The notes under the pieces: generated by a model
Database searches by the model: none
The model's input: only the letters and a program-made list of their open reading frames with translations
Told to the model about the DNA's origin: nothing
Shown here: positions 1 through 9,296 of the stretch, piece after piece
Numbering within the stretch: position 1 is the first letter of the stretch
Layout of the letters: each line of letters begins with the position of its first letter
Position numbers and translations under genes: made by a program
Assembly (NCBI GenBank): GCA_910592005.1
Contig: CAJVPP010001591.1
Location: 1-19,013, forward strand
Length of the DNA stretch: 19,013 nt
Reading direction: 5' to 3'
Origin: Funneliformis mosseae
Lineage: Eukaryota > Glomeromycota > Glomeromycetes > Glomerales > Glomeraceae

Positions 1-76
1 CCATTAATGCACACCCTCTCTAAATGCACTCTTTTACTCGGTCCCGAAGGGGTGCATTTAGAGAGGTCTGACTGTA
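1..76. repeat. Truncated TA-flanked inverted-repeat element (MITE copy 1)
   Basis: The right end reads GACTG followed by TA (75-76), the reverse of the left end of the element at 13989-14095. Inside, CCTCTCTAAATGCA (16-29) is mirrored by TGCATTTAGAGAGG (53-66), a hairpin around a loop containing GGTCCCGAAGGG. Copy 2 has the matching GGTCCCAAGGGG block. The left terminus (CAGTC) is not seen, so this copy is cut by the window edge or 5'-truncated. The TA duplication and CAGT terminus fit the Tc1/mariner-pogo superfamily; no transposase is present, so it would be non-autonomous. Confidence 0.7.
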
Positions 77-583
77 TCACTAATATTATCATTATTAAGT
101 GTTTCATTAAACATATGTTCAGACTCGTCATCACTGCTATTTTATAAAAAATAAAGAAGGCATAGGGAAGGAAATTTCATAGCTTTGTCCTGATATTAAT
201 TGATTTGAATTTTTTTTCTTTGACAAAAAATAGTCAAAATAGAACGCAGAGATGCAAGTTACTGATATACATTTTTCGATATGAAGACGAAAATATCTAC
301 TTTATATCCTCGTATTTCACACACCATAGTGTTACAGGTCACGGTAAAACAACATTTTTTACATTAAAGTTTGGTCATTTTCCACTTCGTAAAAATATGC
401 TTCTAATAAAAGTTATAAAAATTAAAAAAAAAATATTTTACAAAACATGGATTGATATACTGTATAAAAAATTTAAGATGAATGACGTAATCATCATTAG
501 ATCCGGATATATGTAGCATATGCCAATGCCTTTTTTTAAAAACGCGAACTTTCACGTGTTTTTGTAAAGACTCAATTATTAAA
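77..583 (+). promoter_or_regulatory. Upstream region of EXO1, no gene seen
   Basis: About 500 bp without a supportable gene. The open frame at 205-516 looks like chance: it is rich in Lys, Ile and Phe codons and resembles no family I know. Close to the EXO1 start lie AACGCGAA (541-548), resembling the MCB/SCB boxes that drive S-phase repair genes in fungi, and the palindromic E-box CACGTG (553-558). They are 36 and 26 bp before the ATG, so they may lie in the promoter or the leader. Function is inferred from motif and position only. Confidence 0.35.
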
Positions 584-2731
584 ATGGGTATTCAATCTCT
601 TCTTCAAACTTTAAAATCCATACAAACCACAATTTCAATATCAAAATATGCAGGGAATACGGTAGGAGTGGACGCATATTGTTGGTTACATAAAGGAATT
701 CATAGTTGTTTATTTGAATTAGTTTGGAATAAACCGACTACAAAGTAAATAAGTTATATATTGTAGTATCATTTTCTTTTTACCTTAAAAAAAAAGTTTT
801 ATACATATAATACGTTTCTTTAATTAAAGATATGTAGAGTTCTGTATGAGACGAGTCAGAATGTTGAAAGAATTTAATGTTCAACCGTTTATAGTTTTTG
901 ACGGAGGATATTTGCCGGCCAAAAATAATACCGAACTGATGCGTGAACGGTTTGTTTTTTTTCTGCAATACATAAGGAACTCGTTTATCATATTGATTTA
1001 TTCGATTCGAATTAGAAAGCGACAAGAATACCGAAGGATTGGACAAGAACTTTATAAAAAAGGTCGGTTTCACGAATCTTTTCAATTCTTCAAGAAAAGT
1101 ATTGGTGTTACTCCAGAAATGGCTTACAAGTTCATTGAGGTATTATTAATTATTATTGTTATTTCTTTTTAACAATGTTTACAATAATTTTTTCTTATAA
1201 ATTTTAGGCTTTACGCGCAGAAAATGTAGCATACGTTGTTGCACCTTATGAAGCTGATGCACAACTGGCTTATCTTGAGAAAAAGAAATACATAGCAGCC
1301 ATCATAACAGAAGATTCGGATTTACTAGTTTTTGGCTGTAGAACTGTATGTTAATAGCAAAAAAAAAAAAAAAAAATTATCATTTCGATTTATATATTTA
1401 TATTTGAACAAATTTTTTTTTTAAACATCTCAAATTTTGATTTTAGGTAATATACAAATTGGAACCCAATGGGGAAGGAATAGAAATATGTCGGGATAAA
1501 TTTGGAGACGTACAAGAGATTAATCTGCTTGGTTGGATGGATAAAAGTTTTCGACACATGTCAATGTTAGCGGGTTGTGATTATTTGCCTTCGATAACCG
1601 GTATCGGTCTCAGATCTGCGCACAAATATCTAAAGAAATATAAAACCGTAGAAAAGGTTAGTCTGAAATGTAAAAAAAAAAGTATATTTCTTTTTATTTA
1701 TTTAATATACTTAAAGATTATGAACATTTTAAATAGGTAATACAATATTTGAAGAATAATAATAAAATAAAGGTGCCACCAAACTATGAAAATGATTTTA
1801 AAAAAGCAGAATTAGCATTCTTGTATCAACGCGTGTTTGACATTGAAACTGAACGTTTAATCACTCTGAATCCTATACCTAAAGATTTGAACATTTCACC
1901 TAATACAGATTATATTGGACCGTATCCTAATTTATTTATTAATTTATTTATAATTAATGTTTCTAAATATATCCTAACTCAAATAATAATAGAAATATAG
2001 ATGAAAATATCGCTTTAGGTATTGCGATTGGTGATATCAATCCAATAACCATGAAACCAATGATACAAGTTGGAAAAGAAGTGGCTAAAGTGAGGGGCTC
2101 ATCACCATTTAAAAATGACTGCAGTGAAAAAGGCTCATCTTCATTGAATGAAAATGACCCTTTCACTTGTAATCCATTTAGTTCAAATTATAATTATTCA
2201 GGTGCAAATCTAGTAAATCTTCCTTTATTCGAAAAACCGCGCAAAATCAGAAGTCTATGCAAAAAGGTAATTAACCTTTAAAATTTAAAATATTTATTAT
2301 ACCCAGAGGTAATTATATATGTGCGTGTGTATTCATAGGTGCGCGGGCGAGGTTCAATATCAACGGCAAACAAAAAACGGAGATTATGTTCTAACACGGA
2401 TGATAAAAGTACTCCGAGCCCAAAAAGTTATTATCAAAATCATGAAAAAAGATTTGAAATGGAATTAGACAAACTCCGTGTTTTAATTAGATGCGAAGAT
2501 ACATTTTCAACAATTAATTTGGACAGGATGATACAATCGGATCAATATAATCATATTGGATTGACAGGTATTCGAATTTGTTTTGAAATCATTATTCTTG
2601 TCTGATAAATAAGATATTGATTTGATTGAATTTTTTTTTTTTTTTTTATAGAATGCGAACGACTCGTTGCCGAAGGGTGGAGAAACCAATATTTAAGAAA
2701 ACGTAAATGGGACAAATCTTGTTTTGATTAA
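584..2731 (+). CDS. EXO1: Exonuclease 1 (RAD2/XPG family 5'-3' exonuclease and flap endonuclease)
   Basis: Degrades DNA 5' to 3' in mismatch repair, double-strand-break end resection and recombination, in the nucleus. Nine exons: 584-744, 830-949, 1016-1139, 1208-1345, 1447-1656, 1737-1921, 1993-2266, 2339-2567, 2652-2731. Phases are consistent and give 506 residues. The start gives [11 protein letters not shown], the family N-terminus. The XPG-N domain spans about 1-98 and XPG-I plus the helix-hairpin-helix about 138-300. The metal-binding acids fall at the same numbers as in human EXO1: D30, D78, E150, D152, D171, D173 ([26 protein letters not shown]), with D226 in LAGCDYLP one position later. 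The [14 protein letters not shown] block is the H2TH/HhH. The protein is shorter than yeast (702) or human (846) EXO1; only about 190 low-complexity residues follow the nuclease, ending in a basic stretch [19 protein letters not shown] in exon 8 is at best a weak MLH1-binding (MIP-like) motif. The identity is secure; the C-terminal exons rest on phase and open frame. Confidence 0.95.
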
Positions 2732-2790
2732 ATATGAGGAATGATATTTATTATGTAAAATTTGATATTGGTACATAATTATTTATGAAT

Positions 2791-2856
2791 AATATTCATA
2801 CTCTATAAACTTACCTAGGGTTGGGAATTACTTCTTATAGAGTATAAATGAATATT
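2791..2856. repeat. Imperfect hairpin downstream of EXO1
   Basis: AATATTCATACTCTATAA (2791-2808) is mirrored by TTATAGAGTATAAATGAATATT (2835-2856), with three extra bases in the right arm and a 26-nt loop. It starts 60 bp after the EXO1 stop, so it may lie in the 3' UTR or help 3'-end formation. It could also be a tiny MITE. A plus-strand AATAAA occurs at 2914-2919. Confidence 0.5.
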
Positions 2857-2981
2857 TCCACTCAATGGAACTTTGGTACTTTTCGTGAAATAGACTATAT
2901 GATCGGTTATATTAATAAATAATTAGTGACGAACAAAGTAATTTTAAATATTATAATCTACAAGCATCAAACAAGTCTTAC

Positions 2982-3187
2982 CTCCTGTATTTTTTTCTCA
3001 ATAAACTCCCATTTTCCACTCTCAACATTCAACATCTCATTATGCCTATTCTTAAAAAAGGTCGTATCATCGGGTTTGTCACCCCTTGATTCTGTATTTC
3101 CTGTTTTTGCTTGCAATATTCATTGAGTAAATTTTTAATACGATAATTAAGCCATAGTTTTTTAGTAACATATCTTAAATGAGATAT
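2982..3187 (-). pseudogene. Unrecognised coding relic, minus strand
   Basis: Two open stretches in neighbouring frames read as one broken exon. From 3187 the frame carries RYVTKKLWLNYRIKNLLNEY and continues to a stop near 3025. A second frame, open from about 3117, carries DKPDDTTFFKNRHNEMLNVE and ends at 2982 directly before a good donor, GTAAGA (2981-2976). One additional G in the four-G run at about 3083-3086 would join the two frames. Codon content is far more protein-like than the surrounding AT-rich DNA. I do not recognise the family. It could be a degenerate duplicate exon, a transposon fragment, or an exon of a gene whose other exons I could not find. Confidence 0.3.
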
Positions 3188-3934
3188 TTAATTAATTGAG
3201 TATTCAATTTGTCGTATGTGATAAGTTTCGGCTTGTAGATTTTACGTAACAACATAATAGTTGTATGATGACATCCTATATTATTAATGATTTTTGAATT
3301 GCTGAACCCAATTTCTTTACTGTAACAATGGCTTTCTTAAATATAAAATTCTTTTAAGAAATTATCATTTGTGCAAAATTGAAAATTAAGAGTATTTTCA
3401 AATTCGATTTCATGAATTGTAACATAAATAATTTATTTTATTTATGCAATAGATAATTATTATGATACTGAAAAAACATGGCTCAGTTCTATATGAAAAA
3501 TTTATTCAATTATATAAATGTTACTATTTTTACCAACACCTGATCCTTCTGTAACTCTGCAAAATATTTTTTATAAAAGTACATCGGTTCTATCAATTTC
3601 CTAATCCAATAATAATATATTAATACAAATCTAAAAAGTTATTAAAAATTGATTTTATTTATTATGAATTCAAAATATACTTTTTTTAATAAGAAATTTA
3701 TGCTTAATATTTTATAGCATTTTTTTATCTAAAAGATTAATTTACCAACTAATACTATTAGAATTTAAATCAATTATACTAAGAATTAACAAATCATTTT
3801 GATATAAATATCATATTTATTCTTTTATAAAAACATGTATATACTAGAAATATATCTATATTTCTTTATATATATTTTTTTAAATTATAAGATTTATTAA
3901 ATTTAAGTTCAAAAATAATTCATTATATAAATCT

Positions 3935-3974
<40 letters not shown>

Positions 3975-5272
3975 TATTATTATAATTATAATAATAATTA
4001 AAATATTAAATAAAATTCATACTCAATGTTAATACTTTACATAATTTTATTTATAGATTAAACTAGTTAACTATATTATACATTCAATAAAATGATTAAA
4101 TTTATATAAAAGATATAATTAGAAAGTAGAAATATGACAAATTAGAGATACAAATAGTTATAATCATAATCATTATAACTGGTTATTATTATAACTGATA
4201 TTAGTTAATTAACTAATTAATTAATTAATCAATTTTAACTGATTTTAATGACCAATTTTAATTAATCAGACGACTAACTGATTTTAAGGTTTTATCTATT
4301 TGAATAACTATATTTTAATCAGTAAAAAACTATTTAATAAACTAACAATATATTTAATTATATATAAATAAAATTTAAAATTTTTGAAAAAAATATAAAA
4401 ATTTATGATAACATTATATATTTAATGACTTAAAAATATTTATATAAAAAGTTTTAATAAATTCTATGCTTATATTATTAAAATAAAATAAATAATGAGT
4501 ATTTAGTTAAATAAATTTTCTAATAAGTCAAAAACTGTTAAATTATATAAATGATCAATCAGTTAAAAACCTTTTGAATGACTATTAATTAATTATGTTT
4601 AACTGTTACTATATCTAAACAAATTATTATTAATAATTATTACTAATAAAAAATTTTTTTTTATAAATTTAAATATAAAATATTAGACTATACAAACATT
4701 GTTTTAATAATATTATACTAGGAAACGAGTCCTAAGCGATTTATTGGACGAAAATCACGTGGCGAACAGAGAAATGCTCACATGACCAAAATTTACTCAA
4801 TATATAGTCCTTCAATTCATTCAGGACAATTAAATTAAAATAAAAATTAAGGGATTTTATTATTTTTATATATTATAAATTTATATTTTAAATATATAAA
4901 TATTCGACAATTCAGTTTGTGTAATATGCTTTTAAAACCATAAACTAATAATAATGACAAATATTCTTAATATTTAAGAAATATTATCTCCTAAATAGTA
5001 ATAATTTTTTTAAACTCACATATTTTTTTTAACTTTAATTTATAATTTTTCATATACCTACATAAAATATTTAACTTTTATTTTATAATTAAATACAAAA
5101 AATTACTAATTAATGATAAATAATTTTTAATATATCTAAAAATTAAATTTAATAAACTATTTGAATAGAAAGGTATCTCTATTTACGTTTATAAGATTTT
5201 ATTGTCGCATTGGGACCATCAACGTAATTTCAAAATCTTGTATGTTTTAGTAAATAATTAGAGATCATATAA
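3188..5272. other. Very AT-rich, gene-free stretch
   Basis: Nothing supportable as a gene; every frame is stopped quickly. It holds a run of 32 T (3941-3972) followed by ATT/ATA microsatellite sequence. Variants of TAACTGATTTTAA and TTAATTAA recur between about 4160 and 4600, suggesting an old degraded repeat. A short less AT-rich patch lies at about 4720-4800, containing TCACGTGG, and GTCCT and AGGAC are arranged as an inverted pair near 4807-4827. Confidence 0.5.
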
Positions 5273-6006
5273 GCTTGGTACTTATTGATTGACAAGCATC
5301 CGTCTAATGCTAAGCCATCTAAAAAATTTATAAGTCATGGATTTTCGAACACGTTGACTAGATTTTGTTCCATTGATGAAGTGTATTTGTTGTTTTTATT
5401 GTCCGGACTCAACAACGGTTCCCGTTTCCTAGTCTACAAATCCTTTTTGAATGCTGAACATGCAACTGATCTTTTAGGACAGCGCTCACTTCGACCACGG
5501 ATGGACTTTTTAGCTCAGTACCATTATCAGGGTTTTCTATATCGAAAAAAATAAACAATTAATAATTTTGCATTCACACGAACGTCTAAATTCGAAGTTT
5601 CTGGTACCTAAAAAGCCTCCAAGACGCATTTACAAACATGACATACGGACATCTGTTGGTTCAGCTGATTCTTTGAGGTGACAATTTACACAGTAAACAT
5701 TCTAACTTTATGTAAAAAAAAAAGAAAGTCGATCAAATAAAACAAAAGATAATATTGCAAAATATCTTACTAGTTCCTTGGATTCAAACATGTATCATGA
5801 GATCTCAATAATGAATAAGCAACTAGCACGGCATTTCTTCTTTTTCTCTGTTTTCACACGTAAAACGCGAAAACTAAAATGTTCAAATCCAAGCGCTTTT
5901 TATATTCGTTTGTCAATCCGATTTTATTGGTTAATGAATTTCTGAAGATCGTCATCCTGCATTACGTCTGATCAACAAAATTTCTTCGTCGGCACAGAAA
6001 GACTAA
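5273..6006 (+). pseudogene. Unrecognised spliced gene-like island with one frame break
   Basis: A block clearly less AT-rich than its flanks. An open frame runs from 5273, just after a TAA, to 5554. Removing one A from the seven-A run at 5545-5551 extends it to 5677. There it meets a donor (GTGACA, 5678). A 51-nt intron with a CTAAC branch-like motif ends at AG 5728 in the matching phase. The next exon (5729-5859) carries KTKDNIAKYLTSSLDSNMYH. A further phase-compatible intron (5860-5947) leads to an exon ending in HPALRLINKISSSAQKD and stop at 6004-6006. If that intron is not used, the exon runs on to a stop at 5945. No start ATG is evident and I recognise no family. It may be a recent pseudogene, an assembly error in a homopolymer within a real gene, or part of a lineage-specific gene. 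The opposite strand is also open over 5400-5550, so strand is not certain. Confidence 0.3.
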
Positions 6007-6722
6007 GGAAAGACGAGAAGGAAATTGAAGGCTGAAAAAAGGACGAAGTGATGAGTCATGGGGGTAATTCTCATAACTATAGCAGGTGAATAATAATTAA
6101 TATGTAAAACTATTCCATTCCATGACTACTAATTAATTGATTTTGCTTCTAACTCAATAAGATAATTCAAATAAGATCCGTATCCTCATCAATTGTGAAT
6201 TACAGATTTCAATAATGAAGATCTATAAGTTCCTTTTAATGGATGAAGATCATGATTTATTACGATTAAAAAAAACTGATTTAACAATGATTAAACTATT
6301 AAATTTATAATTGAAATTTATTATTCTATAACTATATTGTATCAATTATTAAGTAACGAAAATAAATTATTATTAAAAAGCTAATTTTAAGATAAAAAAA
6401 AAATAAAGGAACGAGCTAAACTAAATTTGTAAATTTTAGTTTTTTTTTTTTAATTTTAAACTATAACAATCTAAACCAAAACCAGTTGATCACATTGTGA
6501 ACCTACATAAAAAAGTATATTAAAAATATTGCCCTTCTGAAGTAATTTGATTTGAAGATCTTTATTCATTTGTGGATCGTATTTCTATTCTGATACAATA
6601 AATGTCTATTGTTATATACATAAAAAGTCGTATCAAATTTATCGTACATACACTCATAATAAAATACCGCCTTTTTTTTTTTAAAAAAAATTCATATTTC
6701 TGCTCGTTTTAGTTCTAAAATT
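6007..6722. promoter_or_regulatory. Intergenic region upstream of SGF73
   Basis: AT-rich and without a supportable gene. A T11A8 tract at 6672-6690 lies about 30 bp before the SGF73 start. Poly(dA:dT) tracts commonly keep fungal promoters free of nucleosomes; that role here is inferred. No clear TATA or other motif was identified. Confidence 0.3.
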
Positions 6723-8343
6723 ATGAATCCAGGCTGGATGACTTTAGTTTCTTCTGAAACGGTACTAGTTTTTAAAGACGAAGATACTTTTCCAACTTTC
6801 CATGTTTCCTCGGATGTTCCTTCACTAGAAGAACCGGTTATGAATCATACTTCTTGGAAAGAATTGAAAAATGCTACTTTGAGCGAAGACTGTATGAAAT
6901 ATTTTTCTTCAACACACATCATTGTGTTAACAAATTTAAATTTATGAAACAAGTATCAATTTTCCTTTTTTCGTTTATTTGCGTCTAGTTGACAGTATTG
7001 ACAACGTTGACAATGAGGACAATGAGGACAATGAGGACATTGAAGACAATGAGGTCAATGAGGAGGAAGACGTTGTGTTAACTTCAAATGGAGAAGTCAA
7101 CGCTTCCTCTACCGCATCCAGGTTTAATTATGATGATATCCTTTTACGTGGAATATTTATATATATATATACTTTTTTTTTTTTTTTTAACGAAAAAATT
7201 AATCTTCCTTAGCTACTATTTAAACATATGAAAATATATGGTTGTAAGCCTTTGAAAGACGAATCAGGTATCGTAAATTGTAAAGAATGTTCAAAAAAAG
7301 TTTTACCATACGGGTTCATTGACCATTCTGGTATTTTGTACTTTAATTTCTTGTTCAACTGCGTTCATGTTGATAATAATGACATGTTAAATTTACATTT
7401 CTTCATTATAGTCAATTGTGAAAAAATAAAAGCTGAAGAATTTGAAGCTGCTCAAAATGCAGATGCATCTACGGATGTTTCGGCTAATGATGTAACAGTC
7501 GAGAAATTTGTGAAAACTCCTATCGCAGAAACCTATACTTCGAGTCATTCGAGCAAGAAACGTAAGAAGTCGGTAGCCTCTGAAGGTATATATGAAATTT
7601 TTTTTTTTTTTTTCGTATCCACCTTATTGAATTCCCGTATTAATGCATACGTTACATTATCATTGTGATTTAGCTGAAGCAACTGAACAATTACCTAATG
7701 CGAAAAGACCTAATTCTCCGGTAGCGGCTAAAACTTCCGAAAAAAAGCAAAAAGTTAAAAAGGAAAAAGAAAAAAAGAAAACCACGGGACGTAATAAAGG
7801 TTGTAACTAAGATTAATTGAACTTTTAAATTAATTAACCTAATTATTTAATCTCAATTTAGGACCTATTGATTTGGACAGGCAATGTGGAGTAATTGTTC
7901 CACCGAATAATACACCTTGCGCACGTTCATTGACTTGTAAAAGCCACTCGATGGCTTTGAAACGCGGTGTATTGGGTAGATCACAATCATATGATCTTTT
8001 GCTTGCTGCATATCAGAAAAAATCTATTGGACGCCCTCAAAGTAGGTTCACGAAAATTATGAACTAAAATGGAGTTATCATTAAATTATCTAACTTCATT
8101 TATGTCACAGATAATGGTATACAAAGTAATAAACAAGACAATGTAAAGAAAGATGGAAAATTGCTTATCCCCGAGAAAGAGGAAGAGGAGATGGTCGATT
8201 CCGAAGAAGAAGTTGATGCCGTCATGTCAGCAATAATGTATAGTAATCCTCAGCCACTTGTCACACGACCAGAATCTTTTGTTCCACAAAGAAGTAATTA
8301 CTTTATTTATAGTAACGATATCCTTCCAAAAGGAATTGCTTAA
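6723..8343 (+). CDS. SGF73: SAGA-associated factor 73 / ataxin-7 homologue (SCA7 domain)
   Basis: Anchors the H2B-deubiquitinating module to the SAGA coactivator. Exons: 6723-6891, 6989 to about 7147, 7213-7330, 7412-7585, 7674-7799, 7862-8041, 8111-8343, giving about 385 residues. Exon 1 holds [13 protein letters not shown], as in fungal Sgf73. Exons 3-4 give [20 protein letters not shown] and then GFIDHSVNC, the N-terminal C-x2-C...H-x3-C zinc finger. A Lys-rich nuclear-type segment follows. Exon 6 encodes the SCA7 domain, [20 protein letters not shown] and [20 protein letters not shown], with its Cys/His set intact. Exon 7 has an acidic stretch, [13 protein letters not shown], and ends with the conserved [13 protein letters not shown] region. 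Exon 2 is an acidic Asp-Asn-Glu repeat. The exon 2/3 junction is unresolved: the only late donor (7148) is one base out of phase with the acceptor at 7212. The gene converges on SUS1, which encodes a partner in the same module. Confidence 0.9.
7009..7062 (+). repeat. 9-bp coding minisatellite in SGF73
   Basis: Six units of GACAATGAG or one-to-two-base variants, encoding Asp-Asn-Glu with variants Asp-Ile-Glu and Val-Asn-Glu. The 9-bp period keeps the frame, so unit number can change without a frameshift. The product is an acidic, probably disordered spacer between the N-terminal helix region and the zinc finger. Confidence 0.8.
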
Positions 8344-8721
8344 AACATTCGTTATGGTTAACGATTTTGAATTCTACGTTAATCCCATTTCAAATTACGA
8401 CCTCCAGTAACCTTTCATGTAAGTATATATCGTTTCAAGTAATAATTTTAAAACTTTTATTTTATTTTATTTTATTTTTTTTTTTTTAAAAAAAAAAGAA
8501 AAGAGCAATACGTATACATATTATTTTAACTTTTAGTTCGGTAACCATTGTTCATTTGAAGAAGATACAGAAAAATCGTCTGGTTGAAAAGTGGTTGCGG
8601 GAATTTAAGTAAAGTAAGGTAAAGTCTAATTATAATAACTTTCCTGGACATTTTATTGCATACCGAAAATATTGGACAAATAAAATAGTCCAGGTTAAAA
8701 AACAATGCAATCTCGAAAAGA
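8344..8721. other. Convergent spacer between SGF73 and SUS1
   Basis: Expected to hold both 3' UTRs. A T13A10 tract lies at 8475-8497. A good donor-acceptor pair, GTAAGT at 8419 and TTTTAG ending 8536, could define a 118-nt intron in the SGF73 3' UTR. Downstream of it, GNHCSFEEDTEKSSG is open, so an alternative C-terminus is possible but not needed: SGF73 already ends where the family usually does. Confidence 0.4.
8643..8694. terminator. Hairpin with AATAAA on both strands (two-way poly(A) region)
   Basis: CCTGGACATTTTATT (8643-8657) is mirrored by AATAAAATAGTCCAGG (8679-8694), with a one-base bulge and a 21-nt loop. The left arm carries AATAAA for the minus strand (8657-8652), 65 nt after the SUS1 stop. 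The right arm carries AATAAA for the plus strand (8679-8684), 336 nt after the SGF73 stop. The geometry fits a shared 3'-end signal for the two convergent genes. The sequence is seen; the function is inferred. Confidence 0.5.
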
Positions 8722-9296
8722 TCATTTTATATTTTTCTCAAGTTGGGATATATGTACATCCAACAAACTTGAGATTTGTTGCAAAATTTCTACTTTTATT
8801 TCGACCGGAACGGATTCTATAAATAAATTATTGTGTGACCAATCAGATGAGAAGTCACGATTTATGATAAAAAATAAAAATTAATAAAATATAAATATAC
8901 CTCGACCATCATTTAATATAGAGCTTTCAAGTTGATCTAATTTGATATTATCAATTCCTTTTTCTCTTATGATATCTAAGTTAAAAATTAAATTTTATAA
9001 AATTTGCATGCATTCTTTACATGAGCTACATATAACCGAATTTTTTTTTTTTTTTACACGTTAATACAAACAAACCTATACAAAGTTTTTTGATTTTATC
9101 TTTCCATCCACAATCTTTGAGCCTTTTTGTCAATAATTTTTTTAATCTGTGTTAAATTAAAACAATCTAAATATATGTTATAGGTAAAAAATTTCGTTAA
9201 GGTTGCTTTGAAAATATACCTGCTCCTGTCTTGCGTTTCGAGAATTCTGCATTTAAGCTCATTTGCAAGACTTTGTTCATTTCCGGACTCTGACAT
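8722..9296 (-). CDS. SUS1: SUS1/ENY2 homologue, SAGA deubiquitinase module and TREX-2 subunit
   Basis: Small helical protein that clamps Sgf73 and Sgf11 in the SAGA deubiquitinase module and also works in TREX-2 mRNA export. Four exons: 9296-9220, 9146-9076, 8975-8901, 8816-8722. The introns (73, 100 and 84 nt) are all GT-AG with matching phases, giving 105 residues against 96 in yeast and 101 in human. Joined exons give ILETQDRSRLKKLLTKRL and KDCGWKDKIKKLC, matching the ENY2 pattern L-E-[ST]-G-x(4)-L-K-x-L-L-...-C-G-W-[KR]-D-x-[LI]-K. Exon 3 gives IIREKGIDNIKLDQLESSIL, ending in NDGR where ENY2 has PKGR. Exon 4 gives SVPVEIKVEILQQISSLLD. No exon exceeds 95 nt, so the gene is easily missed by open-frame searches. 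It is convergent with SGF73 and divergent from ATP14. Confidence 0.92.

Noticed and set aside
205..516. 103-codon open frame upstream of EXO1
   Set aside because: Composition is that of AT-rich noncoding DNA (Lys, Ile, Phe, Tyr runs), with no family resemblance and no supporting splice or start context.
846..1172. Continuous open frame across EXO1 exons 2-3
   Set aside because: It includes the in-frame 66-nt intron and part of intron 3; family alignment requires removal of 950-1015.
3941..3972. 32-T run as the poly(A) tail of a retroposon on the minus strand
   Set aside because: No SINE/LINE-like body, target duplication or RNA polymerase III box was recognised beside it; it grades into an ATT microsatellite.
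5400..5550. Minus-strand reading of the 5273-6006 island
   Set aside because: It is open and protein-like locally, but neighbouring segments are stopped repeatedly and no phase-consistent splicing was found; the plus-strand model joins more evidence.
5881..5890. GTTCAAATCC, resembling a tRNA B box
   Set aside because: Flanking bases do not form a T-arm, acceptor stem or A box on either strand.
8383..8587. Possible C-terminal extension of SGF73 (FGNHCSFEEDTEKSSG after a UTR intron)
   Set aside because: No in-phase route from exon 7 was found, and SGF73 already ends with the conserved [13 protein letters not shown] tail.
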